From: a bacterium
GTDB taxonomy: Bacteria > JAHJDO01
NCBI GenBank assembly: GCA_018812485.1
Contig: JAHJDO010000140.1
Span: 1-54,142 of the forward strand
Length of the DNA: 54,142 nt
Direction: 5' to 3'
Part shown: piece after piece, positions 42,550 through 52,156 of the stretch
Numbering within the stretch: the first letter of the stretch is position 1
How the letters are laid out: each line of letters opens with the position of its first letter
Notes under the pieces: generated by a model
The model's input: the letters and a program-made list of their open reading frames with translations, nothing else
What the model was told of the DNA's origin: nothing
Database searches by the model: none
Position numbers and translations under genes: made by a program

Positions 42550-45500
42550 TTACACCTCCCAGCATACATCTTTAAAATTGCAGTTTTCGCATTTTGTTTT
42601 ATCGTATTCTGGTAATTTCTCAAATTCAAGATTGTGAATTTGTTGCCATACATCAATAATGAGCTTCTTCATATCTTCTGCCATTTTATCAGTTATTGTA
42701 AGCTCGAGTGTTTTATATTCACCTTCTTCTATATCGTATTTTTTTACTGTTCTTTTTGAGGGCTCAATAAATTCAAGTTTGCATGATGCAACTTTATAAG
42801 GCTCGGGCTGATTTTCCAGTATTAGCTTATATGCTATTAGCTGGTGAAGGTATTCGTCGCAGTCTTTATTAAGAGGGTCATTGTTGTCTGTAATACTTTT
42901 TATATGTCTATATGCATCTCCTGTTTTGTAATCAATAACGCACACATTTCTATTGCTTCCAACGGTATCTATTCTGTCAAACCTCCCTGAAAAAGGGATA
43001 TTCTCATTTATAAATATTCCAAGGCTTTTCTCTATGAATAAAACGCACGCAGGGCTTTCAGCCTTCTTCTGATACCAGTTTCTGAGCTCCTCAACTTTCC
43101 CAAGGCAGCCTTGTTCTATCCTTTGTCCCGGGGACATATTTTTCAGACAGGTCTTAAAAACATTCTCAAAAAAACTAAATCCGGGGAGACTTCGTCTCGA
43201 GAGACTTTGTCTCTTTTTATATACTTCATAGGTTTTGCTCAATGCTTTGTGTACACATGTCCCAAATAGCAGGCTTTCAGTTAATTCACTTGGAATCATT
43301 AACAGGTTATTGTAGAGAAAATATCTCTTGCATTTTACATAGTTATTTACATTTGTTGGATTTAGGGTTATGGATTTTACGTAGTCTTTGAGAATTTCCT
43401 CTGTTTGCAAAAAGGGCGGACGTTCCTTAACTGTATCTATAGAAAATCTAAGAACATCTTCTTCAGGTATAAGGCATGTTTGAGGCTCAATATCCATGTT
43501 TTTAAGGAACATGCTGGGAATGTCTTTTTCCAGAGGGGCAGCAGTAAAAAATAGATTCGCTTTAGCTCTTGTACACGCTACATAGAATAGTCTTATTTCA
43601 TCGTATACATGGAGTTTCTTCATCGCTTCCAAGGAACATACACTTTCAGGTATTTGAAGAATAGTTTGCGGAATAGGTATTAGGTCTGTAATTAGTTTTT
43701 TAGGCCATTTTTTATCATGAATACAAAAAGGAATAAAAACAGTATGAAATTCAGTTCCTTTCCCACTGTGAGCTGTTAATACCCTGACCCCTTTTTGATG
43801 AGAACTTGCAAGTATACCTTGAATTCCTATGCCGTAAGATTGCTGTAAATTGATATTTTCCACTAAATCAGTAATCGTTATTGTAGGATTAGTAGTTACC
43901 TGTTCCTTTACGTACTCAATAAAAGAAGAGATTGCTCTTAAATCTCTTACTTTTAATATCTGGTCTGTTTCGTATTGCGCTAATATAAACTCCAGCATTC
44001 CGGAATCCTTTATATACTGAAGTATTAGCTGATGAACCGGACGCGTGCTGGAATCCTTAATAAGTCTTTGAACTGCCCATGAGAATTTATGTAACTTTAG
44101 AGGTTTTTTAAGAGCAAGCCGTTTTGCCATTTCAAGCTGATGCGTTTCGTGCGATGTTATTTCTTCAAGAAGAGTAATTGGTTTATTCTCATTAATATTT
44201 TTCCTCTTTTTTAAGCTTACATAACTCAGCAATGCCGTCATATCACTTATGTCTATTCCAAAATAATCTGAAGCAAGTAATTCGAATATATACCTATCTG
44301 CATGCTCAGGATTATGTGAATTTACTGCAAGGTTTAGAGCTGAAAGCAGCTGCCTGACGCGCAGATGGGAGCTTATATCCTCTTTGCCATCTGTTACATA
44401 TGGAATTCCTGTTTGCAGGAATGCATCAATAATAGGCAATATGTCTTTTCTTGTTCTAAGGAGTATAGCTATATCGCTGTATGGATCATCACCGGGTATA
44501 AGCTTCTCTCTAACAAGCCGTTTAATTTCCTCTACAATAAAAGATATCTCTTCTCTAATGGAACCAAACCTCAGGGACTTTATTATTTTATGTTCAAAAT
44601 TCTTATGTGGGACTAAAAATTTCTGTGATATTCTCTTATGCGAAGGGATTCCTTCTATGAGTTTTCTCGATATATTGAGTATTTCAGGAGTTGAGCGGTA
44701 GTTTTCTGTAAGAATCATTTGTGTGAGATTCTTAAATCTGTCTTTTATTGTCTTAAAATTTGCAATAGATGCGCCTTGAAATCTGTATATTGACTGGTCA
44801 TCATCTCCAACCACGCATAGATTAGTTTTCTTGGGATTAATAAGACTTAGAAGCAGTTTGATCTGAGCTTTGTTTGTATCCTGAAACTCGTCCACCATAA
44901 TATAGCTAAATTTTTCCCTGTACTTTTTGCCAAGATTCTTGTCATGATTCAGAATATGAGTTGCCATTATTATCATATCATCAAAATCATATCTTCCCCG
45001 CTCATCAAGAATATGCTTTCCTCCTGAATCCTTGAGTTCTTCATACATTCGGTAGACCTTCCCAAACTGGTGAAGTTTCGGGATATGTTTTTCCTGAATA
45101 ATCTCTCCATCACTAGAGATATTACTCAGACATTGGGAAAAATCCGAAGGTGTGATACCTTCCCTTTTTAAGATATTTATGTTTTTAACAATCTCCTTTT
45201 CATAATGATAAGGCGCTCTGAAGGGTCTTATTTCTGAGATGTTATCTAAATTGTCCAGAATGTATCTTATAAGTTTGATTCTCTCTGTATCGTGCAGTTC
45301 TATTTTTTCTCCAAAGGCTTCAGATACTTCCTCTGATTCAGTAATGATAGAATTTGCAAGACTGTGATATGTCTCAACTTCTACAAAGTAACCATCCATT
45401 CCAATAATTTCAACAATCCTTTCCCTGATAGTTCCGCTAGCAGCATTGGTAAAGCTCAGGATAAGGATATTTGACGGAGAAACATTGTGATTTTTTAGTA

Positions 45501-45633
45501 TATTTGCTGTTCTTACAGAAAGCACCTGAGTTTTCCCGGTGCCCGGTCCGGCCAGTACAACAACATGTTCTTCAATATTATCAACAACTGCTTTTTGTTT
45601 ATCATTTAGCTGGTTATAATAGTTGCTGTACAT
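42550..45633 (-). CDS. UvrD/Rep-family helicase with C-terminal PD-(D/E)XK nuclease (AddA/RecB-like)
   Basis: 1027 residues. Helicase motifs I 'VVLAGPGTGKTQVLSVRT', II 'YIMVDEFQDTNKAQ', III 'GDDDQSIYRFQGASIANF', V 'VRVLTAHSGKGTEFHTVFIP' and VI 'FYVACTRAKANLFF'. The last 230 residues hold a nuclease core 'CVIDYKTGDAYRH' and cysteines in 'VKCKRYFLYN' and 'CENCNFKDVCW', the spacing of a 4Fe-4S-staple nuclease as in AddB and Cas4. It probably processes DNA ends for recombination repair, or phage defence. It stands alone on the minus strand between metabolism genes and the restriction system. Confidence 0.93.
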   Translation of the reverse strand: MYSNYYNQLNDKQKAVVDNIEEHVVVLAGPGTGKTQVLSVRTANILKNHNVSPSNILILSFTNAASGTIRERIVEIIGMDGYFVEVETYHSLANSIITESEEVSEAFGEKIELHDTERIKLIRYILDNLDNISEIRPFRAPYHYEKEIVKNINILKREGITPSDFSQCLSNISSDGEIIQEKHIPKLHQFGKVYRMYEELKDSGGKHILDERGRYDFDDMIIMATHILNHDKNLGKKYREKFSYIMVDEFQDTNKAQIKLLLSLINPKKTNLCVVGDDDQSIYRFQGASIANFKTIKDRFKNLTQMILTENYRSTPEILNISRKLIEGIPSHKRISQKFLVPHKNFEHKIIKSLRFGSIREEISFIVEEIKRLVREKLIPGDDPYSDIAILLRTRKDILPIIDAFLQTGIPYVTDGKEDISSHLRVRQLLSALNLAVNSHNPEHADRYIFELLASDYFGIDISDMTALLSYVSLKKRKNINENKPITLLEEITSHETHQLEMAKRLALKKPLKLHKFSWAVQRLIKDSSTRPVHQLILQYIKDSGMLEFILAQYETDQILKVRDLRAISSFIEYVKEQVTTNPTITITDLVENINLQQSYGIGIQGILASSHQKGVRVLTAHSGKGTEFHTVFIPFCIHDKKWPKKLITDLIPIPQTILQIPESVCSLEAMKKLHVYDEIRLFYVACTRAKANLFFTAAPLEKDIPSMFLKNMDIEPQTCLIPEEDVLRFSIDTVKERPPFLQTEEILKDYVKSITLNPTNVNNYVKCKRYFLYNNLLMIPSELTESLLFGTCVHKALSKTYEVYKKRQSLSRRSLPGFSFFENVFKTCLKNMSPGQRIEQGCLGKVEELRNWYQKKAESPACVLFIEKSLGIFINENIPFSGRFDRIDTVGSNRNVCVIDYKTGDAYRHIKSITDNNDPLNKDCDEYLHQLIAYKLILENQPEPYKVASCKLEFIEPSKRTVKKYDIEEGEYKTLELTITDKMAEDMKKLIIDVWQQIHNLEFEKLPEYDKTKCENCNFKDVCWEV

Positions 45634-45688
45634 GATTTAATATATTAGCATAAAACTAAGGCGCAATAAAGAAAGTCAGTTTATATCT

Positions 45689-45721
45689 GTCATTGCGAAG
45701 GATAAATCCTGAAGCAATCTC
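45689..45721 (+). repeat. Left inverted repeat bordering the restriction-modification cassette
   Basis: GTCATTGCGAAGGATAAATC...GCAATCTC. Its ends, GTCATTGCGA and GCAATCTC, are the inverse of the ends of 50638-50671 (GAGATTGC...CGCAATGAC). The motif is a dispersed repeat known from many bacteria as intergenic palindromes. Confidence 0.75.
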
Positions 45722-45746
45722 ATCTTTTTGAATTTTTATATTGTAG

Positions 45747-45772
45747 GGGCGGGGCTTGCCTCCGCCCTTTTT
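45747..45772 (+). terminator. GC-rich hairpin with T-run in the repeat region
   Basis: GGGCGG (45747-45752) pairs with CCGCCC (45762-45767) followed by TTTTTT. Formally a plus-strand terminator, but no plus-strand gene reads into it, so it is more likely part of the repeat region or insulates mod from readthrough. The 205 bases from the helicase start to mod otherwise hold a possible mod -10 box, TATAAT at 45798-45803. Confidence 0.5.
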
Positions 45773-45838
45773 TCTTTATGGTTTTGGGAGTTTGGGGTAT
45801 AATAAGAAATTGTAGGATTTCAGAAGGAGAATAGTTAA

Positions 45839-47785
45839 ATGAACAATCAAGCTTTTAAAAATAATTTATACAGACTGTTAAAAAAAGATTCTCGACTTTG
45901 GGATGATGAAAAAAAGGAACTCAACGAAACTCTTTTGAAAGATTTGATTGATAAGTTGGATGAAAAACTTATTGAATTACTGCTTAGCGATAAAGAAACA
46001 AAAGGAAAATTCTTCATCAAAATCAAAGATGTTTTTGTTTTGAAGCAAAATGATTTGAAATTTTTTATTGATGAAAACAAGCTGGACAATTCTTATACGC
46101 AATACCAAAATAAAATTGGGCTACGGGTTGGGAATAAACTATTAAGCGAGCGGGACGAGGTTGTTTTGAATTGGCCTTTTAAGGATTGTGTTTTGGAAGG
46201 CGGGATGACGAAAGAGGATCAAAAAAGAAATGAAATCTTTTTTAATGAGGTTTTGGCCAAAGATGAAATTGACCGGCTTTATGATTCCAAAGCGCTGGTT
46301 AATTGGAAAAGATATACCGCTAAAGGCAAGAAAAAAGTAAAAGAACTGAAAAGAGATAAGGACGGGACTATTCGAGAAAACCTGATTATTAAAGGCAATA
46401 ATTTGCTTGCCTTGCATAGCTTGAAAGAGCAGTTTGCCGGAAAAGTAAAGTTGATTTATATTGATCCGCCGTATAATACTTCTACTTCTGCAAATACTTT
46501 TGCATACAATAATACATTTAATCATTCTTCTTGGCTTGCTTTTATGAAAAATAGAATAGAGATAGCGAGAGAGTTATTAACAGATGATGGTTTGTTTGTT
46601 ACAGCAATAGATCATTATGAAATGTTTTATTTGGGTGTTTTAGCAGATGAGATATTTGGACGTGATAACAGACTCGGAGTTATTGCCGCAGTTCATAATC
46701 CGGGTGGTCGTCAAGACGATAAATTTTTTCCAACAGCACATGAGAATATTTTGTTTTATGCAAAAAATATAAACAATGCAAATATATATACGTTGGGTTT
46801 ATCTGAAGAGAAGTTAAAACAATTTAAACTTCAAGATAAATATGGAAAATATAAGTTGAGGGGCTTTAGAAGGAGTGGTAATAATTCTAACAGAGAAGAT
46901 GGACAAGGACTTTATTATGCAATATATTTTAATCCCAAGAAAAATGATATTTCACTCGATAGAACAAATGGATTTGTAGAAATTTTGCCCATTGACGATA
47001 GAGGGGTGGAAAAATGTTGGAGATGGGGCAGAGACACATTTCTTAAAAAGATGGATAAATACATAGAAATTAAAAAAGTTGGGGATAAGTTTGATATATA
47101 TGTAAAAGAAAGAGAATGTGACTACACGGGAGAAAAAGCAAAAACTATATGGACAAACACTAAATACACAGGTCAAACAGGCACTAATTCATTAAAAATA
47201 TTATTTGGTAAAAAAATATTTACATATCCAAAATCACCTTACATGATGAAAGATATTTTAAAAATCACCACGAAAGAAAACGATATCATTTTAGATTATC
47301 ATGCAGGTTCTGGAACAACAGCTCATGCAGTTTTAGAATTAAACAAAGAAGATGGAGGAAATCGAAAATTTATTTTAGTAGAACAGATGAACTATATCAA
47401 TACTGTTACTTGTCCAAGGGTGCAAAAAGTAATGCAAAAAGAAAATATAGATGATTCTTTTCTTTATGTTGAATTGGCGAAATGGAATGAAGAAGCCAAA
47501 GAAAAAATATTAAAAGCGAAAAGTTTGGGTGAATTGGAAAAAATGTTTGACGAACTCTATGAGAGATATTTTCTTAATTACAATGTAGAAACTAAAAAAT
47601 TTAAGGAAAAAATTCTCAAAGAAGAAGAATTTAAAAGGATTGGTTTAAATAAACAGAAAAAACTTTTTGTGGAGATGCTGGATATGAATCAAATGTATGT
47701 GAATTTCAGCGAGCGAGCGGACAAAAAGTATAAACTCTCGAAAGAAGACATTGCTTTAAGCGAAAAATTTTATAATTCCAAATAA
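45839..47785 (+). CDS. Type III restriction-modification: DNA adenine methyltransferase (Mod)
   Basis: 648 residues. Motif IV 'IYIDPPYNTSTSANTFAYNN' shows a beta-class N6-adenine methyltransferase. The SAM-binding FxGxG-like motif comes near the C-terminus ('IILDYHAGSGTTAHAVLELN'), the beta-class order. The 200-residue middle (about 300-460) between the motifs is the target-recognition region and sets specificity. AGAAGGAG before ATG 45839. Two bases separate it from the Res gene. The pair is bracketed by inverted repeats and its codon choices differ from the flanking genes, consistent with transfer. Confidence 0.95.
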   Translation: MNNQAFKNNLYRLLKKDSRLWDDEKKELNETLLKDLIDKLDEKLIELLLSDKETKGKFFIKIKDVFVLKQNDLKFFIDENKLDNSYTQYQNKIGLRVGNKLLSERDEVVLNWPFKDCVLEGGMTKEDQKRNEIFFNEVLAKDEIDRLYDSKALVNWKRYTAKGKKKVKELKRDKDGTIRENLIIKGNNLLALHSLKEQFAGKVKLIYIDPPYNTSTSANTFAYNNTFNHSSWLAFMKNRIEIARELLTDDGLFVTAIDHYEMFYLGVLADEIFGRDNRLGVIAAVHNPGGRQDDKFFPTAHENILFYAKNINNANIYTLGLSEEKLKQFKLQDKYGKYKLRGFRRSGNNSNREDGQGLYYAIYFNPKKNDISLDRTNGFVEILPIDDRGVEKCWRWGRDTFLKKMDKYIEIKKVGDKFDIYVKERECDYTGEKAKTIWTNTKYTGQTGTNSLKILFGKKIFTYPKSPYMMKDILKITTKENDIILDYHAGSGTTAHAVLELNKEDGGNRKFILVEQMNYINTVTCPRVQKVMQKENIDDSFLYVELAKWNEEAKEKILKAKSLGELEKMFDELYERYFLNYNVETKKFKEKILKEEEFKRIGLNKQKKLFVEMLDMNQMYVNFSERADKKYKLSKEDIALSEKFYNSK

Positions 47786-47786
47786 T

Positions 47787-50570
47787 ATGTATGATTTAAG
47801 CAAAGATTTATCCGGCATGGTCAAAGAAAAAGCTTTTGACTATGGCATTAGCAAGCCGGAAATTCCTGTTTTTATTGCGGAAAATATTCGGCATAATTTG
47901 TGGAAGTGGCAAAAAGAAGCGCTGGAAAATTTTTTGACTCAAGAAAAGATCAAAGAAAAAGAAAATAATTTTGAGCCGACGCATTTAATGTTTAATATGG
48001 CGACTGGCACCGGCAAGACTATGCTGATGGCGGCTTTGATTTTGTATTATTACAAAAAGGGCTATAAGCATTTTATTTTCTTTGTTAATCAAAATAATAT
48101 CGTTGATAAAACGGAAAATAATTTTATCAATAAAAATCATACAAAATATCTCTTTCGCCAAAACATTGTGATTGACGATAAAACTATCAACATTCGCAAA
48201 GTAGAAACTTTTGATGATACGGATGATATTCAAATTAAATTTACTTCAATTCATAAACTACACAATGCGGTTTATTTGACAAAAGAAAATTCAGTTACGC
48301 TTGAAAATTTACAAAAAAAGGATTTAGTAATGATCGGCGATGAAGCGCACCATCTCAACGCTTCAACAATAAAAAACGGACAAATAGAAATGGATCTGCC
48401 AACCGAATTAAAAGAAAACGCTAGCGGAAAAGATGTTGAAAAAAGTTGGGAAAACACAGTACGCAATAAAATTTTAAGAAAGGGCAAGGACAAACAAGAA
48501 ACAGAAAACAAAAATGTTTTACTAGAATTTACCGCGACCATACCAAAAAATGCCGATGTTATAGAAAAATATCGCGCTAAAACTATTTATAAGTTTAAGC
48601 TGGCGGATTTTCTTAGGGCTGGCTATACCAAAGAAATAAACCTTGTTTCCACTTCGTTAAAAAAGAAAGAAAAAAATTTACTCGCTTTGCTTTTTAATTG
48701 GTATCGCCATCAAATCGCGCTTAAAAATAATATTGCCAATTTCAAGCCAGTAATACTTTTTAGAAGTAAATTTATTGAAGAATCAAAAGCGGATTACGAA
48801 AAATTTTTAACTATCATTGGCGATTTAAAATCGGCTGATTTTGATTTTCTAAAAAATATTGAAAGTAGCATAAAGCAAGATGATGCCAGTTCGACTAGGG
48901 TATATGAGCAAGGCAAAAGTCGAGTACGACAAATGTTGGGATTTATCAAAAAAGAAAAAATCAATATTCGGGAAATAGTGAACTATATCAAGGACGAATT
49001 CACTGAAAGAAATTGTATTATCACAAACTCGGAAGATAAAAAAGCAAAAGGGCAAAGAGGTGGCGAAAAGACAACAAATGAGCAAAATGATTTGTTAAAT
49101 AATTTGGAAGATAAAAATAATCATATTCGTGCGATTTTTACCGTTAAACGATTAACGGAAGGATGGGATGTGTTAAATCTTTTTGACATTGTGAGGCTTT
49201 ACAAAGGGCGTGATGAAGCGCATGACAAACAAAGCAAAAAAAGAAAAGCAGGTGAAGCGACTGTGCAGGAAATACAGCTAATCGGGCGAGGTGTGCGATA
49301 TTTTCCTTTTGCCTATAACGAACATGAGAAAAATAAAAGAAAGTTCGATAATAATTTAGAAAATCCGCTTAGGGTATTGGAAGAATTTTATTATCACAGC
49401 GATGACGACAATCGTTATCTTGATGAATTAAAAAGAGAACTTAAAAAGAGAGGATTTATCCAAGATAATCGAGAGATAAAAAAATTTGCGTTGAAAGATA
49501 AATTTAAGAAAACTGATTTTTTCAAAGAAATAAAAGTCTGGAAAAACGAGCAAATAGACAACCCCGAAAAAAGAAAAAAGAATTTAAAAGATCTTAAAGA
49601 AGACCCTTTGTTTAATCCATTTAAGTATGAGATAAAAGAATTTGCAATAAAAGAACAGCAAGTTCTTTTAGATAAAGAAGAAGATGAGATTCTTTCGGAA
49701 AGCGTGAAAAAGGACAGTAAAATAATAAGCAAAAAATTCAAAGATTTTGAAAGGCATATCGTTGCAAAGGCAATTAATAAAAAAGCGACAAAAGACTTGT
49801 CTCTTTTGCGCTTTGATAATTTACAGAATGAATTGAGTATCAATAGCATTAACGAGCTTGCGGATAATTTTATTGGCAATTTTAAGATTAATATAATCAC
49901 CTCAAAAAATAATTTTGATGATATTAGCAACGAAGAAAAACTGGATTTATTGTTGGAATTTTTTGATGAATTCACAAGAAAGCTTAAAGAAATTGCAAAA
50001 CCTTACATTGGAACTAATTTTAAAGCATTAACCTTTGAACAGCTATTTGGCGAGCCAAAAGAAAAATATATAAATACGGAAAAATATGATAAAAATTATG
50101 AAAACGAAGTATTAAAAAATAAATGGTATGTTCTGGATGGCTTTGTCGGAACAAGTGAAGAAATTGGATTATTTGAATTTTTAAAAGATAGAATCGGTAA
50201 TTTGGATGAAAAATATAATGAGGTTTATTTGCTCCGAAACGAAGAATTATATAAAATTTATGACTTTGAGCAAGGACGCGGGTTTGAGCCGGACTTTTTG
50301 CTATTTCTGAAAGGCAAAAAAGGCAATTTATATTATCAAATTTTTATTGAGCCAAAGGGCGGTCAATTTGCTGACAAAGAAGGCGAATTTAAAGAGAGTA
50401 AAGAAGGATGGAAAGAAGAATTTTTGCAACAGATTACTGATAAATATGGAAATGGGGATTTATTGAAAGCGGAAAATAAAGATTATAAATTGATCGGGTT
50501 GCCATTGTTTAATAAAAAAAATGAATATGATTTTGAAGAAGCTTTTAATAGGATGGTTTTGAAGAATTGA
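47787..50570 (+). CDS. Type III restriction-modification: ATP-dependent restriction subunit (Res)
   Basis: 927 residues. SF2 translocase: Walker A 'FNMATGTGKTMLMAALILYY', DEAH-type 'VMIGDEAHHLNAST', 'LLEFTATIPKN', and motif VI 'EIQLIGRGVRYFPF'. The C-terminal nuclease has 'FEPDFLLFLKG...IFIEPKGGQ', the PD...ExK pattern. All required motifs are intact, so with Mod it makes an active type III endonuclease that cuts unmethylated foreign DNA after translocating along it. The DNA target cannot be predicted. Confidence 0.95.
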   Translation: MYDLSKDLSGMVKEKAFDYGISKPEIPVFIAENIRHNLWKWQKEALENFLTQEKIKEKENNFEPTHLMFNMATGTGKTMLMAALILYYYKKGYKHFIFFVNQNNIVDKTENNFINKNHTKYLFRQNIVIDDKTINIRKVETFDDTDDIQIKFTSIHKLHNAVYLTKENSVTLENLQKKDLVMIGDEAHHLNASTIKNGQIEMDLPTELKENASGKDVEKSWENTVRNKILRKGKDKQETENKNVLLEFTATIPKNADVIEKYRAKTIYKFKLADFLRAGYTKEINLVSTSLKKKEKNLLALLFNWYRHQIALKNNIANFKPVILFRSKFIEESKADYEKFLTIIGDLKSADFDFLKNIESSIKQDDASSTRVYEQGKSRVRQMLGFIKKEKINIREIVNYIKDEFTERNCIITNSEDKKAKGQRGGEKTTNEQNDLLNNLEDKNNHIRAIFTVKRLTEGWDVLNLFDIVRLYKGRDEAHDKQSKKRKAGEATVQEIQLIGRGVRYFPFAYNEHEKNKRKFDNNLENPLRVLEEFYYHSDDDNRYLDELKRELKKRGFIQDNREIKKFALKDKFKKTDFFKEIKVWKNEQIDNPEKRKKNLKDLKEDPLFNPFKYEIKEFAIKEQQVLLDKEEDEILSESVKKDSKIISKKFKDFERHIVAKAINKKATKDLSLLRFDNLQNELSINSINELADNFIGNFKINIITSKNNFDDISNEEKLDLLLEFFDEFTRKLKEIAKPYIGTNFKALTFEQLFGEPKEKYINTEKYDKNYENEVLKNKWYVLDGFVGTSEEIGLFEFLKDRIGNLDEKYNEVYLLRNEELYKIYDFEQGRGFEPDFLLFLKGKKGNLYYQIFIEPKGGQFADKEGEFKESKEGWKEEFLQQITDKYGNGDLLKAENKDYKLIGLPLFNKKNEYDFEEAFNRMVLKN

Positions 50571-50637
50571 GAGAAGCTAAATGTCCAGCTCAAACCTTAA
50601 TCACTGGATTCCCCGATTAAATCGCAGAATGACAGGC

Positions 50638-50671
50638 GAGATTGCCACGTCGCTATGCTTCTCGCAATGAC
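50638..50671 (+). repeat. Right inverted repeat bordering the restriction-modification cassette
   Basis: GAGATTGCCACGTCGCTATG...CTCGCAATGAC. Inverted relative to 45689-45721. Lies between the Res stop and rodA. The sequence before it (GATTCCCCGATTAAATCGCA) looks like more of the same intergenic repeat. Confidence 0.75.
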
Positions 50672-50690
50672 GGACTTGGGTGAATAGTAT

Positions 50691-51776
50691 ATGATTGATA
50701 GAAGATTGCTGGAAAATTTTGACTTCATTTTGTTTTTTACAACGATTATATTATGTCTGGCGGGCATAATATTTATCAAAAGCGCTACCAGTGCACTGGA
50801 AATTGACTACGCAAAAAGGCAGCTTTTATACTTTTCTATTGGATTAGTCGGGCTGATAATTGCAGTAATGTTTAATTATTCTAAGATAGCTAAGCATACA
50901 ATACTAATTTATGTGTTGTCTATTTTGTTATTAATGATGGTTTTTCTTATAGGCAAAGGCATAGGTGGGGCAAAAAGGTGGATCTCTCTTGGTATAGTAA
51001 GTTTTCAGCCGTCGGAATTATTTAAAATTACATCTATCTTAATGATAGCGTATTATTTGGATAAGACGGGTAAGGGAGTAAGTAGTTCTAAAAAATTAAG
51101 TTACGTTTTTTTAATTATGGTTTTACCAGTTTTACTTATTATTGTTCAACCGGATCTTGGTACCGCAATCTCTCTAATTTTTATTATCTTTGCTGTTGTA
51201 TTCGTCTCGGAAGGAAGCATTCGGAATATGTTGATTGTAATTGGAATAAGTCTTGCTAGTTGTCCGTTTTTATGGAGATTTTTAAGAACATATCAGAAGA
51301 AAAGACTGCTGGTTTTCATGAATCCAGATGTAGATCCTTTAGGTGCTGGTTATGCTATAATTCAATCAAAGATAGCTGTTGGAGCCGGTGGATTATTTGG
51401 ATATGGATGGAAAAGAGGTTACCAGACGCACCTTAACTTCATACCGGAACATCACACGGATTTTATCTTCTCAACAATAGCCGAGGAATGGGGATTTATA
51501 GGAGCATGCGCATTGTTGTTACTTTATGCTGTTCTCCTTTGGCGTATGTTTAGTATAGCAAGCCTGGTAAGAGATAAATTGGGCTTACTTATAATTGTTG
51601 GGGTAATTTCTCTTTTTGGGGTACAGGTTTTTATCAACATAGGAATGGCAATAGGGATAATGCCTATCACAGGGCTTACACTGCCGTTTTTGAGTTATGG
51701 AGGCTCATCCTTAATTGTAAATATGTGTTTAATAGGGTTAGTGCTTAATATAGGAATGAGGAGGTTTAGAATCTAA
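50691..51776 (+). CDS. rodA: Rod-shape SEDS glycosyltransferase RodA (FtsW/SpoVE family)
   Basis: 361 residues, about 10 membrane spans. SEDS motifs 'RWISLGIVSFQPSELFKI', 'VQPDLGTAISL', 'GAGYAIIQSKIAVGAGGLFG', 'IPEHHTDFIFSTIAEEWGF' and 'TGLTLPFLSYGGSSLI'. Polymerises lipid II glycan strands with a class B PBP during side-wall growth. 'HLNFIPEHHTDFIFS' favours RodA over FtsW. No mreB or pbp2 gene is adjacent in the window. It follows the cassette repeat directly. Confidence 0.93.
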   Translation: MIDRRLLENFDFILFFTTIILCLAGIIFIKSATSALEIDYAKRQLLYFSIGLVGLIIAVMFNYSKIAKHTILIYVLSILLLMMVFLIGKGIGGAKRWISLGIVSFQPSELFKITSILMIAYYLDKTGKGVSSSKKLSYVFLIMVLPVLLIIVQPDLGTAISLIFIIFAVVFVSEGSIRNMLIVIGISLASCPFLWRFLRTYQKKRLLVFMNPDVDPLGAGYAIIQSKIAVGAGGLFGYGWKRGYQTHLNFIPEHHTDFIFSTIAEEWGFIGACALLLLYAVLLWRMFSIASLVRDKLGLLIIVGVISLFGVQVFINIGMAIGIMPITGLTLPFLSYGGSSLIVNMCLIGLVLNIGMRRFRI

Positions 51777-51778
51777 AT

Positions 51779-52156
51779 ATGAATGTTATAGGAGTTGGGG
51801 TAGATCTAGTTGAGGTAAATAGAATTGAAACCGCTATTAGAAGATTTGGAGATAGATTCCTGAAGAAAATATACACAGACATGGAAATAAAATACTGCAA
51901 TACAGGAAAAGTAGCCTGCCAGCATTTTGCGGGGAAGTTTGCAGCAAAGGAAGCGGTATACAAAACATTAAATATTGATTGTGTTGTAAAATGGACAGAG
52001 ATAGAAGTTAAAAATTTAGAACAAGGTCGTCCGTATGTAGTTCTTCATGGTAAAGTAAAGAAAATTGCTAAAGAAAAGAATATTTCAAGCATTTTGGTAA
52101 GCATTTCTCATATAAAGACTCGCGCAGTAGCTTCTGCAGTGGCTCTGAGTGTTTAA
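51779..52156 (+). CDS. acpS: Holo-[acyl-carrier-protein] synthase
   Basis: 125 residues: 'IGVGVDLVEVNRIETAIRRF' with the metal-binding Asp, 'HFAGKFAAKEAVYKTLN' with the catalytic Glu/Lys, and 'ILVSISHIKTRAVASAVAL'. Transfers phosphopantetheine from CoA to ACP, switching on fatty-acid synthesis. Starts two bases after rodA and its end overlaps lnt by eight bases. Confidence 0.96.
   Translation: MNVIGVGVDLVEVNRIETAIRRFGDRFLKKIYTDMEIKYCNTGKVACQHFAGKFAAKEAVYKTLNIDCVVKWTEIEVKNLEQGRPYVVLHGKVKKIAKEKNISSILVSISHIKTRAVASAVALSV

Noticed and set aside
45747-45772. Terminator of the helicase gene
   Set aside because: The T-run is on the plus strand and the hairpin lies upstream of the minus-strand helicase start, so it cannot end that transcript.
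45839-47785. Phase-variable type III methyltransferase
   Set aside because: No long simple repeat is present in mod. A7-class runs exist but are common in this AT-rich sequence and the frame is intact.
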